DNA of 64,000 bases from Helicobacter canis (GCF_900451095.1 NZ_UGHV01000001.1:1240001-1304000); one strand, 5' to 3'. Shown: positions 8,488 through 17,098, counted from the stretch's first letter. Notes: generated by a model from the sequence alone, not told the origin. Translations and numbers: made by a program.

Positions 8488-8742
8488 CTAGAGCTTGAAA
8501 GGATTTTCTACGACTTTTTTGTGGTCGATGACATAGGGGATTAGAGCCATATGTCTGGCGCGTTTGATCGCTACTTCGACTCGCTCTTGCCACTTTTTTG
8601 TGTTGCCTGTTAGGCGGCGCGGCATAATCTTGTATCGCTCTGATAGAGAGTGCTTAAGCATATCGATGTCTTTATAATCAATAAACTCGATCTTTGCCTC
8701 TGTGTATTTGCAGTATCGTTTTGAGTATTTTTTTCTTTCCAT
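8488..8742 (-). CDS. rpsR: 30S ribosomal protein S18
   Basis: 84 residues of typical S18 length, with the family core [23 protein letters not shown] beginning near residue 39 and a basic N-terminus ([15 protein letters not shown]). It is a component of the small-subunit platform, where it contacts S6. It lies ten bases downstream of ssb in the rpsF-ssb-rpsR order found in Helicobacter and many other bacteria. No repeat has entered it. Confidence 0.97.
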   Translation of the reverse strand: MERKKYSKRYCKYTEAKIEFIDYKDIDMLKHSLSERYKIMPRRLTGNTKKWQERVEVAIKRARHMALIPYVIDHKKVVENPFKL

Positions 8743-8751
8743 TGTGTTCTC

Positions 8752-9306
8752 CTAGAATGGTATATCATCATCATTGATGTCAATGCTTGGGATATTTTGC
8801 TCATATCCGTTTCCGTTGCTCTGTCCCTGTGGTGCTTGCTGATAGGGCTTGCTTTGAAATTGGCTTTGTGGCTGCGAGTAGGATTGATTGGGGTAGGGCT
8901 GATTGGTGTAGCCTTGGCTTGGGGCTTGGTTGTAGTAGCCTTGATTTTGCTCTCCATACTCACTCCCGCCTTGAGAGTCTCCCTTTCTATCAAGCATTTT
9001 CATACTCTCGCATAAAATTGAGTGCTTAGACCGCTTCGCGCCATTTTGATCCACCCAGCTCTCATACACAAGCCGCCCTTCAATCAGCACCCTGCTGCCT
9101 TTGTGGAGATACTGCTCTGCTACTTCTGCAGAGCGACCAAATATCTTCACATCAACAAAGCAAGTCTCCTCTGCCTTACTGCCATCTTGCTTGTTGAAGC
9201 GATGTGTGCTAGCAAGACCAAAGGTCGAAATCGCCGTGCCTGATGGCAGATAACGCTTCTCTACATCGCGGGTGAGATTGCCTACGATGATGACTTTGTT
9301 AAACAT
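8752..9306 (-). CDS. ssb: Single-stranded DNA-binding protein
   Basis: 184 residues. The N-terminal OB fold (1-110) starts MFNKVIIVGNLTRDVEKRYL, followed by a Gly/Gln/Pro/Tyr-rich disordered tail and the acidic tip DINDDDIPF, which recruits replication and repair partners. It coats single-stranded DNA in replication, recombination and natural transformation. It sits between rpsF and rpsR, 24 bases after rpsF, so the three are probably co-transcribed. Confidence 0.97.
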   Translation of the reverse strand: MFNKVIIVGNLTRDVEKRYLPSGTAISTFGLASTHRFNKQDGSKAEETCFVDVKIFGRSAEVAEQYLHKGSRVLIEGRLVYESWVDQNGAKRSKHSILCESMKMLDRKGDSQGGSEYGEQNQGYYNQAPSQGYTNQPYPNQSYSQPQSQFQSKPYQQAPQGQSNGNGYEQNIPSIDINDDDIPF

Positions 9307-9330
9307 CTTATGTCCTTTATCGGGCTTGTG

Positions 9331-9759
9331 CTACTGCGCTTGCTCTGCGCTGGATTCTGGGCTTGGGCTAGAATCCGCGTTTGCATCTACGCTAGATTCT
9401 GGCTTTTTAGCCTTTGGCTCTGGCTTTTTGTTTGCCCTATCGACAAGGGCTTGCCACTGCTTTTGCTCCTTTTTGCTCTCATACTTGATCACAATAAAGC
9501 GCAAAATGTCTTCATTGATACGATAGAGTCGCTCAAGCTCTAGGATAGATTGCGGCTGTGTGGTAAAGTAGATGACAAAGTAGTAGCCTCTCTTGTGCTT
9601 TTTAATTTCATAGGCGAGATTGCGCATACCCATATCTAAGCAAGTCTCGATACTACCGCCATTTTTGGTGATGACATCTTTGTAGAAGTCGATTTTTTGT
9701 CTAATCTCTTTTTCTGTCAGTGTGGGCTTTAGGATAAACATCGTCTCATAACGCTTCAT
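9331..9759 (-). CDS. rpsF: 30S ribosomal protein S6
   Basis: The start was set to the ATG at 9759 ([20 protein letters not shown]), which has a good AAGGAG six to seven bases upstream; the open frame extends 12 codons further without one. The S6 fold spans about residues 1-100, followed by a Lys/Glu tail and a C-terminal Ser/Pro/Ala extension ([16 protein letters not shown]) that includes R1-like codons. It binds the platform with S18. It is first in the rpsF-ssb-rpsR group. Confidence 0.95.
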   Translation of the reverse strand: MKRYETMFILKPTLTEKEIRQKIDFYKDVITKNGGSIETCLDMGMRNLAYEIKKHKRGYYFVIYFTTQPQSILELERLYRINEDILRFIVIKYESKKEQKQWQALVDRANKKPEPKAKKPESSVDANADSSPSPESSAEQAQ

Positions 9760-9844
9760 ACATACTCCTTGTGGTATAGCCCTTGCCATATACACCTAGA
9801 TCTAGGCTGCAAGGTAGGCAAGAGCAAGAAATAAAGGCGCGATT

Positions 9845-10882
9845 CTAGCTTACTAAAGCTTGCAATTTGATTAAGCAGCGCAGGGATATGGACTTCTGCC
9901 CTTGCATAATACCATTGCGCCACGCACCTAGCAGGCTAAAAATCTCTACAAACACCCCCTCTTTAATCTTCATCGCGCGCTGGGAGAGAGCGTTTGCCTC
10001 TTGAAATGGCAGGGCATAGCCTAAAATCTCCTTGCTATCTGGCTTGCCGTGCAAGCGGATATACACGCCAAACAAAAAAATCTTATAAAAATACTGCTCA
10101 AGCTCGCCTACAAGTGATAGCTCACTACTTAGCCCACCATCTAGCATACACTCAAACGCCCTTGCTATATCGCCCCTACTAAAGAGCGTTTGCAAAAGCT
10201 CTCCTATCTCCACACTCCCTAGCCCATAGCACAGCTGGGCTATGTCTTGCTGCGTAATGGCGCGATCTAGCAAGGCAAGCTTACTAAGCTCGGCTTTTGC
10301 TAGGGCGACATCATAGCCTTGCATAGCAAGCAGCGGCTCTAGTAAATTGCCAGCGATACTAAGCCCCAAAGCCCTTGCCTCTTGGGATAAAAGCTCCTTT
10401 GCTTCAGTGGGGCTTGGCTTGAAAAAGCGCACTTCTATCACGCCATTTTTCTTCTCATCAATGCTTTTGTCACTTGCTTTTCTCGCATAAATATCTTTAT
10501 GCTTAAAATGCGCGCCTAGGCTTTTGCAATCGCGTGCATATTGGCTAGGGGTCTTGCTTTCAGCGCGGAAAAACGCCACGATTAGGCTGTGGTCAGGATT
10601 ATGAGCTAGGGCGTTTAAAAGAGCTTTGATTTCTTTATCACTAGGCTTTTTCTCAAGCTTTAGCACCACGCACTGCGCATCGCCAAAGAGACTACTTTGA
10701 GACAAAATATCTAGCGTGGGGGCTAGGGCATATTCTCCAAAGTTAAAGACTTTAGGCTCTAGGGCATTTGCTTGCAAAAGCCTTTTAATAGTGGATTCTA
10801 TGAGGTATTCACTCTCGCCATAGAGTAGGCACGCGCGCGGTGTGTGTGTGCGCAAAAGAGCGTCAAATTCTTTTTTATACAT
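9845..10882 (-). CDS. holA: DNA polymerase III subunit delta
   Basis: The start was chosen at MYKKEFDALL (10882); the frame is open 17 codons further upstream but overlaps mqnA more. The protein of about 345 residues has the HolA layout: an N-terminal AAA-like domain with YLIESTIKRLL and a FNFGEYALAPTLDILSQSSLFG block, and a C-terminal collar domain (LSSELSLVGELEQYFYKIF). It is the wrench subunit of the clamp loader. Its position upstream of rpsF matches the Helicobacter pylori order. The start overlaps the mqnA stop by eight bases. Confidence 0.9.
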   Translation of the reverse strand: MYKKEFDALLRTHTPRACLLYGESEYLIESTIKRLLQANALEPKVFNFGEYALAPTLDILSQSSLFGDAQCVVLKLEKKPSDKEIKALLNALAHNPDHSLIVAFFRAESKTPSQYARDCKSLGAHFKHKDIYARKASDKSIDEKKNGVIEVRFFKPSPTEAKELLSQEARALGLSIAGNLLEPLLAMQGYDVALAKAELSKLALLDRAITQQDIAQLCYGLGSVEIGELLQTLFSRGDIARAFECMLDGGLSSELSLVGELEQYFYKIFLFGVYIRLHGKPDSKEILGYALPFQEANALSQRAMKIKEGVFVEIFSLLGAWRNGIMQGQKSISLRCLIKLQALVS

Positions 10883-11819
10883 TAGAGCTGCCTTTGTAGG
10901 GCGTATTTGGTGTGCATTTACTAGAATCCACATTGCGCGGGTAGATCCTACTTGGGGGCTTGATCGCCTTTAGCCGTAATGCTCGATAAAATCGCTCCAA
11001 TCCTACGCGCTCTTTAGCGTGGATATGGTAGTGGATATGGGCTAAATACTCGCGGATATAGTGAGGCGGGATACCGCAGGCTTTGGCGCGTGCTTGCAAG
11101 ATGTAGTGCGGGATTTTAACGCGCTTTTTCACAAAGGCGCGCGCGATATTGTTGTAGAACTCTCCATAGCTGTTGTAGCAGAGCCTGCCAAAGACAAAGG
11201 GCAGGCGATGCTTCTCCCACCACACTTGCCCCATATCAATAGCCTTGCCGCCATTGAAGCGATATTGTAAGGCGCGATCGCCGATAAGCACGCGTCCGTG
11301 TAAGTTTAGCACGGTGCTTAGGGCGTTGGAAGTGTCAGACTGATAGTCTTTGCGTGGCGATTGGGCTTGTGGGCTAGAATCCGCGTTTTTACTTTGGGCT
11401 GTTTTATTGTCATTGCGAGCCGCTGCGTGAGCTGCGGCGTGGCAATCCACCCTAGAATCCACTTTTGAAAAAGTGGATTCTAGGGAATGACTACCCAAAA
11501 CAAGCGAATCGCTCGGCGATAGCCGATGTTTCTTTAGTAAAGCCGAATCCCCGTTTGATTCTAGGCTTAGCACACTCCATACCGCACCTTTTGCGATGAT
11601 ACCTGCTTGCGTGGCTTTGTGCTTGCGGTGGGCGGTAGCTCCAGCGATAGTAGAGATGAAGCCCGCATCAATGCGGTGAAACAAAAAGGACTGATTGAGC
11701 TTTGAGGGATAGGAGCGATTGGCAAAGGCTGCGCTTTTGAAGCGAGTGGTGGTGGGGTAGGATTTCACAAACACATCAAAGGGCAGGAGATTGAGATACT
11801 GAATCTTGCCAAATCGCAT
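10875..11819 (-). CDS. mqnA: Chorismate dehydratase (futalosine pathway) with an in-frame repeat insertion
   Basis: Catalyses the first step from chorismate in futalosine-dependent menaquinone synthesis. The start was set at MRFGKIQYLNLLPFDVF (AAGGAC upstream). Conserved blocks are IDAGFISTIAG (50-60), SDTSNALSTVL (161-171), GRVLIGDRAL (175-184) and DMGQVWWEKHRLPFVF (195-210). Between GIIAKGAVWSVLSLE (73-87) and the SDTSNAL block lie about 70 residues of R1/R2/R3 sequence (LESTFSKVDS, DCHAAAHAAARND), making the protein about 314 residues instead of the shorter usual form. The conserved sequence resumes in frame, so the enzyme is probably made with an extra loop. Confidence 0.88.
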   Translation of the reverse strand: MRFGKIQYLNLLPFDVFVKSYPTTTRFKSAAFANRSYPSKLNQSFLFHRIDAGFISTIAGATAHRKHKATQAGIIAKGAVWSVLSLESNGDSALLKKHRLSPSDSLVLGSHSLESTFSKVDSRVDCHAAAHAAARNDNKTAQSKNADSSPQAQSPRKDYQSDTSNALSTVLNLHGRVLIGDRALQYRFNGGKAIDMGQVWWEKHRLPFVFGRLCYNSYGEFYNNIARAFVKKRVKIPHYILQARAKACGIPPHYIREYLAHIHYHIHAKERVGLERFYRALRLKAIKPPSRIYPRNVDSSKCTPNTPYKGSSNV

Positions 11820-11973
11820 ACAAGTCCTTCGCGCATATTGTGGGATTGCCCGCAAGTATAGCAAGTCGTGGCTTAAGGCACAAATGCTAGCTTTGCGCGA
11901 TTTGCCATTAGGGTGAGCTTGTGGTATATCGTGTGCAGCGTGCTAAAAAGCGCGATCAAGCCCCATACAAACA

Positions 11974-12645
11974 CTACGCATAAGCCAAGGTTAATGCAAA
12001 ATGCCAGCGGTAGCTTCCCCACCATATAAGCGGCGGAAAGTGGCGCAGTATGGGGAAGAGCAAGCTTGATGAGATACCTTGTGCGATGTAGAAGTAAATC
12101 GCATTGACCCCAGCAAAGTGTAAGAAGCCTAGAAGAGTCGTGGCAAAGAGGCGTAGCACAGGCTTTTTGCCTGCTTTTTTACTTAAAAGCGTGTTGGCTT
12201 GGTCGTGTAGATTTTGCGCGGAGCTAGAATCCACTTTTTTGCTTTTTTGCGCGGTGTTGTCAAAAGTGGATTCTAGGTTTTTTATATTTTCGGCATTGTC
12301 CTTAGAATCCACTTTTTCACTAGCGGCGTTTTTTCTGTCATTGCGAGCGGATTGAAAATCCGCGTGGCAATCCACCCTAGAATCCGCTTGCGTGCCTTTA
12401 TGGATCGCCACGCTCGTTTCACTCGCTCGCGATGACAGAGAATGAGCGTTGCTCTTAGAATCGTGGCTTTTTTCAAAAGTGGATTCTAGTTTAAGTCGCT
12501 CGCGGAAAGATTTTTGCGCTAAAAATGGGGCTTCGCTTTGGCGTTCAAGGGATTTACCTTGAGTGGTAATGAGCGCAGAATCGCCGTAGCGATCGCCATT
12601 TTTAGCCAAAAAGCTAACGCGCTCTAACTTCCCCCCCCCCCCCCC
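11974..12645 (-). pseudogene. C-terminal part of an acyltransferase-3-like membrane protein (after the G15 tract)
   Basis: Downstream of the poly-G tract, the frame with AAG TTA GAG runs through about 150 residues of R1/R2 repeat peptide (LESTFEK, SSRASETSVAIHKG, DCHADFQSARND, KVDSS). It then resumes with membrane sequence LFATTLLGFLHFAGVNAIYF and WWGSYRWHFALTLAYA. The last part resembles the final helices of acyltransferase-3 proteins, but loosely. An apparent open frame starting at 12768 is an out-of-frame shadow of the preceding fragment. It would join 12614-13048 with 14, 11 or 17 Gs. Confidence 0.5.
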
Positions 12646-13048
12646 GTTTTGCAAGCTGCATATACCCCACCAAAAGCCCCGCCAAGCTCGCACAAGAAGC
12701 CAGCACATAGGGCAGAGATACGGGGAATTTATGCGCTTGGAGATCAAAGATACTGGGCAAGTGTGCAAGAGAGCCGCTAGAGTGCAAGATCATAAGCATA
12801 GCAAAGCCTAGAATCCCCACGCTCGCACAAGCTATGATGATGGGGACTTGCCTTTGAGAGCGGATAAAGTAGTAGCCTAGCACAATCAAAGCAGTATAAA
12901 ACACGAGATATTGTAACCCCACGCCAAGGAAAGAGCCCTGCCAGCTAAAGACCCCAAAAAACGCCGCGATATACAGCCCTAGAGCAAAGCTCGCTAGCAA
13001 AGCCAGCGGCACGCGGATAAAGCTTATAATAAGCGCGCCTGCAATCAT
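12614..13048 (-). CDS. Middle part of the acyltransferase-3-like protein, ends at the G15 tract
   Basis: 144 residues with four or five hydrophobic helices (IRVPLALLASFALGLYIAAF, LQYLVFYTALIVLGYYFIRS, VLASCASLAGLLVGYMQLAK), ending RGGGGEVRAR in the tract. There is no ribosome binding site at its start, which abuts repeat sequence. Its helix pattern would fit the centre of an acyltransferase-3 fold whose first helix lies at 13384-13470. The segment usually found between them (second helix and loop) is missing and replaced by repeats. Probably a broken gene. Confidence 0.5.
   Translation of the reverse strand: MIAGALIISFIRVPLALLASFALGLYIAAFFGVFSWQGSFLGVGLQYLVFYTALIVLGYYFIRSQRQVPIIIACASVGILGFAMLMILHSSGSLAHLPSIFDLQAHKFPVSLPYVLASCASLAGLLVGYMQLAKRGGGGEVRAR
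12631..12645. repeat. C15 (minus G15) contingency tract
   Basis: Fifteen consecutive Cs, the longest homopolymeric G/C tract in the window. Fusion of the flanking acyltransferase frames needs 14, 11 or 17. Confidence 0.85.
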
Positions 13049-13383
13049 CGCTTGGTGGATTCGGCTTTGCGCGATAAATCTTTGATTGCTTCGCGCGTGC
13101 TGCAGTTACATACGCCAAGTATGCGCCCTTGCACGCGCTTGCAAAGCAAAGATTTCTCATCGCAAATCCTAGAATCCACTTTTTTGCTTTTTCGCGCGGT
13201 GTTGTCAAAAGTGGATTCTGGGTTTGGGCGTTTTTTTGTGATTTGTGCTTCACTACTGCTGTGGGATTCTAGGATTTTTGAGCTAAAAACGGCGTTTTTC
13301 AAGCCGCGCAAGGAGATAAGACTAGAGGTCTATCGACGAAGCGCGGCGATGAAATCGCTGTTTTTAGCCAAAAAGCTGAATCC
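13048..13383. repeat. Repeat block interrupting the acyltransferase (two R4 hairpins plus an R1 pair)
   Basis: It contains a class 4 hairpin (stem GCGCGTGC 13093-13100 with GCACGCGC 13131-13138; apical CATAC-GCCAA-GTATG at 13109-13123), R1 copies at about 13170 and 13206, and a class 3 hairpin (GCCGCGC 13303-13309 with GCGCGGC 13341-13347; apical AGAC-TAGAG-GTCT) nested in a long outer stem around AGCTAAAAACGGCG. In the acyltransferase frame the block contains stop codons. Confidence 0.7.
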
Positions 13384-13470
13384 TTAATCGCCACTCCAAA
13401 ATGTCGTGTGGATAAATACCACGCCAAGCGCGCATAGTCCGCGCAATATATCTAGGGCATTATCTCTCAT
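13384..13470 (-). pseudogene. First helix of the acyltransferase-3-like gene, stops after 28 codons
   Basis: AAAGGA then ATG gives MRDNALDILRGLCALGVVFI followed by HTTFWSGD and a stop. The pattern LDxLRGxxALxVVxxHTxFWSG is the classic start of acyltransferase-3 enzymes, which O-acylate surface glycans. The stop codon arises where repeat sequence begins. The ATG overlaps the last codons of the upstream methyltransferase, so this was the next gene of that operon before it was disrupted. Confidence 0.65.
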
Positions 13471-14938
13471 TTATATCCTTTGTAGTGGTTGGGTTATGTG
13501 GTGGCTTATAGGCTAGGAGTAAAAAGTGCGGATACCAGAGCTTTGGCAGATAGTGGTAGCGCGTGGTGTAGCCTAGAGCTTGCAAGGTGGATTCTAGCTT
13601 GTTTGGATAGATCTTGCAAACTTTTTCTTGATTAAAGACTAGATCGTGCAGGGCATTTGCATAATGCCCAAAGATATGCCTAGAATCTATATCTTTGATG
13701 ATGATTATGGGGATATGGGCTATGGATTCTAGGAGCTTTTGCGTGAAGTCTGGGGATAAGTGGTGTAGCACATCGCTTGCGAAAAATAGGTCAAACTCAT
13801 AGCGATCAAGCGCGTGGAAGAGATCTGGCTCAAGCGTGATATTGGGATAAGTGGTGGTGGGGGTTAGGGTGGTGTAGATAGAGTCAATGGCTACAACTTT
13901 GCCTTTGGGCGATTCAGCCTTGGGCGGGCAATGCGATTGATTACACACATTTGGGGGATAGTCATTACCGCCTAGGTAACTCCTACCCCCAAATGTGTGT
14001 AAAGCAACCCCAGCCCCACCGCAATTCTTAGAACCGCTCGGCGTGGGCTTTTTGCGATAAAGCGGGGAGCTTGCCTTTTGTTTGTGCGATAGACCATCAG
14101 TCTTATCTCCGCACAAAAGGCTACACAACCCCGCTTTCTCATCAAAAATCCTGCCGCCTGCGACTCGTTTATCAAACGCACTTTCAGCCCTTTTGTTTTG
14201 TGGCTCGCTTACATTTGTGGCGGTGCTAGAATCCACTTTTTGAAAAGTGGCGTTTTTTCTGTCATTGCGAGCGGATTGAAAATCCGCGTGGCAATCCACC
14301 CTAGAATCCACTTTAGAAAAAGTGGATTCTAGGCTTTCTGTATTGTGTGCTTTCTTAGAATCCGCTTGCGCGCCTTTATGGATCGCCACGCTCGTTTCAC
14401 TCGCTCGCGATGACAGAGAATGAGCATTGCTCTTAGAATCGTGGCTTTTTTCAAAAGTGGATTCTAGGGAAGTTTGCTCGCGGAAAGATTTTTGATTTTT
14501 ACTATTGGCGCAGGATTCTAGGATTGTGGAGCTAGAATCGGGGCTTTGCGTAAAAGTGGATTCTAGGGAAAGCTGCTCGCGGTGGGATTTACTAAAGAAA
14601 CTGCGGCTGCGCCTTGTTTTGTGGCTTTCACTACTGCTCTGGGATTCTAGGATTGTAGATGAGAAAGGCTTGTGTTGCGTAAAAGTGGATTCTGGCTTAA
14701 ACTTGCTCGCGGCTGGGTTTGTGCTTTCAGCGCTGCTTTGGGATTCTAGGATTGTAGATGAGAAATCGCCGCTTTCTAAAGAAACATCGGCTAACGCCGA
14801 GCGGTGTCCCTTGTTTTCAAGGCGTGGGCGAAGGGATTTATCTAGGCGATAATGAGCAAGCCCACGCCGCAGAATCGGTGATTTATCGCTACAAGCCGAA
14901 TCCTTAGTTATCTGCCCCCCCCCCCATAGAAATATCAT
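13460..14938 (-). CDS. SAM-dependent methyltransferase, C-terminal part preceded by ~330 codons of repeats
   Basis: The last ~160 residues carry methyltransferase features: GKVVAIDSIYTTLTP (acidic end of strand 2), FDLFFASDVLHHLSPD and a C-terminal tail with LWYPHFLLLAYKP. The N-terminal ~330 residues are repeat-coded (LESTF, KVDSS, DCHADFQSARND, NKGHRSALADVSLE) and contain R4 hairpins, yet stay open. Motif I lies in the separate 72-residue ORF upstream; 10 or 13 Gs at 14915-14925 would fuse the two into about 550 residues. The insertion thus falls between motif I and the strand 2 acidic residue. Acceptor unknown; glycan O-methylation fits the locus. Confidence 0.7.
   Translation of the reverse strand: MIFLWGGGQITKDSACSDKSPILRRGLAHYRLDKSLRPRLENKGHRSALADVSLESGDFSSTILESQSSAESTNPAASKFKPESTFTQHKPFSSTILESQSSSESHKTRRSRSFFSKSHREQLSLESTFTQSPDSSSTILESCANSKNQKSFREQTSLESTFEKSHDSKSNAHSLSSRASETSVAIHKGAQADSKKAHNTESLESTFSKVDSRVDCHADFQSARNDRKNATFQKVDSSTATNVSEPQNKRAESAFDKRVAGGRIFDEKAGLCSLLCGDKTDGLSHKQKASSPLYRKKPTPSGSKNCGGAGVALHTFGGRSYLGGNDYPPNVCNQSHCPPKAESPKGKVVAIDSIYTTLTPTTTYPNITLEPDLFHALDRYEFDLFFASDVLHHLSPDFTQKLLESIAHIPIIIIKDIDSRHIFGHYANALHDLVFNQEKVCKIYPNKLESTLQALGYTTRYHYLPKLWYPHFLLLAYKPPHNPTTTKDINER
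13943..14000. repeat. R4 hairpin, class 1
   Basis: Outer stem ACACACATTTGGGGG (13943-13957) pairs perfectly with CCCCCAAATGTGTGT (13986-14000). The apical cassette is ATAGTCA-TTACC-GCCTA-GGTAA-CTCCTA. Confidence 0.75.
14059..14137. repeat. R4 hairpin, class 3, nested
   Basis: Outer AAAGCGGGG (14059-14067) pairs with CCCCGCTTT (14129-14137); inner TTTGTGCG (14081-14088) pairs with CGCACAAA (14110-14117); apex AGAC-CATCA-GTCT. A near-identical copy lies at 32247-32329. Confidence 0.75.
14777..14818. mobile_element. R3 unit, exact 42-bp insertion
   Basis: The sequence from TAAAGAAACATCGG to CTTGTTTTC sits between GCTTTC and AAGGCGTGGG. The homologous block at 19430-19490 reads GCTTTCAAGGCGTGGG with nothing between. 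In the minus-strand protein it encodes NKGHRSALADVSLE, absent from the second copy. Short and non-coding for any transposase, so mobilisation would be in trans or replicative. Confidence 0.75.
14821..14868. repeat. R4 hairpin, class 1
   Basis: GGCGTGGGC (14821-14829) pairs with GCCCACGCC (14860-14868) around a 30-nt cassette with inner stem TTATC/GATAA and loop TAGGC (GCCTA on the other strand). An AAATC-CCG outer stem surrounds it. Confidence 0.75.
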
Positions 14939-15122
14939 TATTAGTCATCATTGCAGCAAAATACTCACTAAAATACAGCGTCCCTGCGCCAAAGTCTGCG
15001 ATAGTGCGAGGCACGCGAAGGTCAAAAGTGGATTCTAAGATCGCGCAGATCTCTTGGGTAGGGAGGATCACGCCTCGCGCCTTTTTGCGCAAGCGTTCTA
15101 CATAGCTATTGCTAAAGCCCAT
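14904..15122 (-). CDS. SAM-dependent methyltransferase, N-terminal part with motif I, cut by the G11 tract
   Basis: 72 residues: MGFSNSYVERLRKKARGVIL, then TIADFGAGTLYFSEYF, a clear SAM-binding motif I (D-F-G-A-G-T), and MTNNDISMGGGADN running into the poly-G tract and a stop. A usable ATG lies at 15122 with GGAGCATTT upstream. It is the beginning of the methyltransferase whose remaining half is at 13460-14938; the tract length seen (11) puts them out of frame. Confidence 0.7.
   Translation of the reverse strand: MGFSNSYVERLRKKARGVILPTQEICAILESTFDLRVPRTIADFGAGTLYFSEYFAAMMTNNDISMGGGADN
14915..14925. repeat. C11 (minus G11) contingency tract
   Basis: Eleven Cs between the two methyltransferase frames. 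Ten or thirteen would fuse them. Confidence 0.85.
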
Positions 15123-15165
15123 AAATGCTCCTTAGTGTTGGATTAAAAGGAGCGATTATAGCGTA

Positions 15166-16694
15166 TTATGGGCGCATAGGCTTGGCAGTGAAGCTTTTGA
15201 CCCCAAAATAATTCGCATAGGTGTTGTTGGGCCACACTTGTGGATCTTCGCCCGGATTGCCAAAGTCGCCATAGCCCTTGTAGTAGGAGGCAAAGCTCGC
15301 AGAATCCACTATGACTTCATCTTGCCCTAATGCCTTTTGCGTGGCGATTGAGGAAAGCATAGTGTGCCATTTGATCCGCATATCCACATAGGCGATAAGC
15401 ACGAAGCTCCCATAAGCTATACAGCTTGCAATCCCTAGTGTCGCTATGGGCTTACGCCAATGCGGATAGCGCGAGATAAGATAGTGTAAAAACGCCAGCA
15501 CCATAGCGATATGCAAAAGTGTAAAAGGCAGCGAAGTGCGCTTAGGCAGCCAGCCCATTTGGATATTGGCACTTTTATACATAAACACAGCAAAAAAGCA
15601 AAAGCCCACACACAAAAGCATATTACGCAAAGCAAGCTTATTTTGCTTGTGTGCTAGGAAGCTTAAATACCACGCCCACGCAAGAGCTAGCAGGAAAAAT
15701 GCCCCGCTTGTGTGCTGGCGCAAGATGAGCGCGGCGATAGCTACAAGAGCGATGAAAAGCAGCTTTTGAGCCTTACTAAAAGTGGATTCTAGTAGATAGA
15801 GCGCGCTTGCTAGGATAATGCTTAGTGTGAGAAAAATATTTGCCTTTTGATAGACATATTTTAGCCACTCCTTTAGCTCGCCTAGACTCATAGCAAGCAG
15901 CTCGCTAAAGCTATGAAAGGGTATGCCAAGCTCCCTAAATACTGCGATACGCTTTAACGCCCCCGGAGCTAGGAAAACGATGAGAAACCCAACCACAAGC
16001 CCAGCGATCCCAAGCACATACCACGCAGGTATCGCCTCTCTTTTATAGAGCATATATACTAATAGTCCTAGCAAAAAGGCAATAGCCACGATGATAAACT
16101 CACTACTCCAGCCAGCAAGAACCCCTAGCACAAATAGCCCTAGCGTGCAGAGCAGTGAGAGCTTGGGCGGGGTGGCTCGCTCGCCTAGAATGTAGCTAAG
16201 CAAGATTCTATAAGGGATAAGGAAGCTAAAGATAAGCATATATGCTAAGAGGTAATTAAACGCCCCAAAGACTACGATAAAAATCCCGCCAAATGATGAA
16301 GAGCCATCGACCATAAGGATAAAGAGTATAAGCGCGATAGTGCCTAGATCTTGCAGGGTATCATTGGGCTTTCTACCAAAGATCACAAAGAAAAGCGCGT
16401 AGATCACATAAGTGCCTACAAGCGCGTTTAGCGGGGCGAAGTAGGGCGTGGTGGCAAAGTAGCTGCCAAAGCCTGCTGCTAGTAGCTCGCCCAAACGCCC
16501 TAGCCAATTCATATACACGCTAATAGCACCTTGCAAGAGTCCTAAGCCTCTGCCTAGGTCATCACTTTGCGGTGGAAAGAGCGCGTTTAAAGCATAGAGA
16601 AAGAGGAAAATGCCAAAGGCTAGCGCGATTTGGCTAAAACGGGGGGGGGGGGGCAAAGCACGCTGCTAGCGGCTTTAGAAGTTTGTGTCTCCAT
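15166..16694 (-). CDS. GT-C-like polytopic membrane protein (DUF6056-type), phase-variable at its N-terminus
   Basis: About 500 residues with a dozen or so helices. The first periplasmic loop holds QSDDLGRGLGL and, after it, YMNWLGRLGE, an acidic pair plus W-x-GR pattern I associate with DUF6056/GT-C transferases that use polyprenyl-phosphate sugars. The open frame itself begins at a TTG (16656) with no ribosome binding site. The credible start is the ATG at 16694 (GGAG upstream), giving METQTSKAASSVL, which enters the 13-C tract one frame off. Eleven or fourteen Cs would restore it, so this copy reads as off. One R1 lies inside the gene (LLESTFSKAQK). Confidence 0.7.
16641..16653. repeat. 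G13 (minus C13) contingency tract
   Basis: Thirteen Gs 14 codons into the GT-C gene at 15166-16694. Translation from the ATG needs 11 or 14. Confidence 0.85.
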
Positions 16695-17098
16695 AAGTAT
16701 CTCCAAAGGTAAAGAAGTCTAAGGCTCGCATTATATCGCGCTAGGCTTTAGCGCAGTTAAAGTAGAATCCGCTTTTGTTTGTTAAGCTCTTTGTTGTCAT
16801 TACAAGCCCACGCGATAGCGATTGCGAGGTGATCTGTCCTAGAATCCACTTTTTGCGTGGTGGCGTTATTTCTGTCATTGCGAGCGGATTGAAAATCCGC
16901 GCGGCAATCCATAAAAACAAAGCACAATCCTAGAATCCGCGTTTTTTCAAAAGTGGATTCTAGGATTTTTCACAACACCGCCATTTTTGCTGCCGCAAAA
17001 AATATGGATCGCCACGCCTTGCTGGCGCAAGGCTTGTGATGACAGAGAAAGGGCTTCACTCACTCACAATGACAGAGAGACTTCAAAAGCTAATGCGC
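16695..17098. repeat. Gene-free stretch with R1 and R2 repeats
   Basis: Holds R1 copies at about 16840 and 16950 and R2 palindromes at about 16873-16910 and 17003-17045 (GTCATTGCGAGCGGATTGAA, TGGATCGCCACGCC). The leader and ribosome binding site of the downstream GT-C gene lie at 16695-16705. No credible gene is seen. Confidence 0.65.

Noticed and set aside
12646-12768. Upstream part of the open frame reading through the G15 tract from 12768
   Set aside because: It is the third-frame shadow of the 12614-13048 membrane protein; only the part after the tract belongs to the acyltransferase.
13048-13350. CRISPR-like impression from clustered palindromes
   Set aside because: No regular repeat/spacer spacing, and the units are of several families. 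No cas genes are in the window.
16641-16656. TTG start giving MPPPPRFSQ for the GT-C protein
   Set aside because: The TTG has no ribosome binding site and the prolines are just the tract. The ATG at 16694 with GGAG is the credible start, out of frame at 13 Cs.
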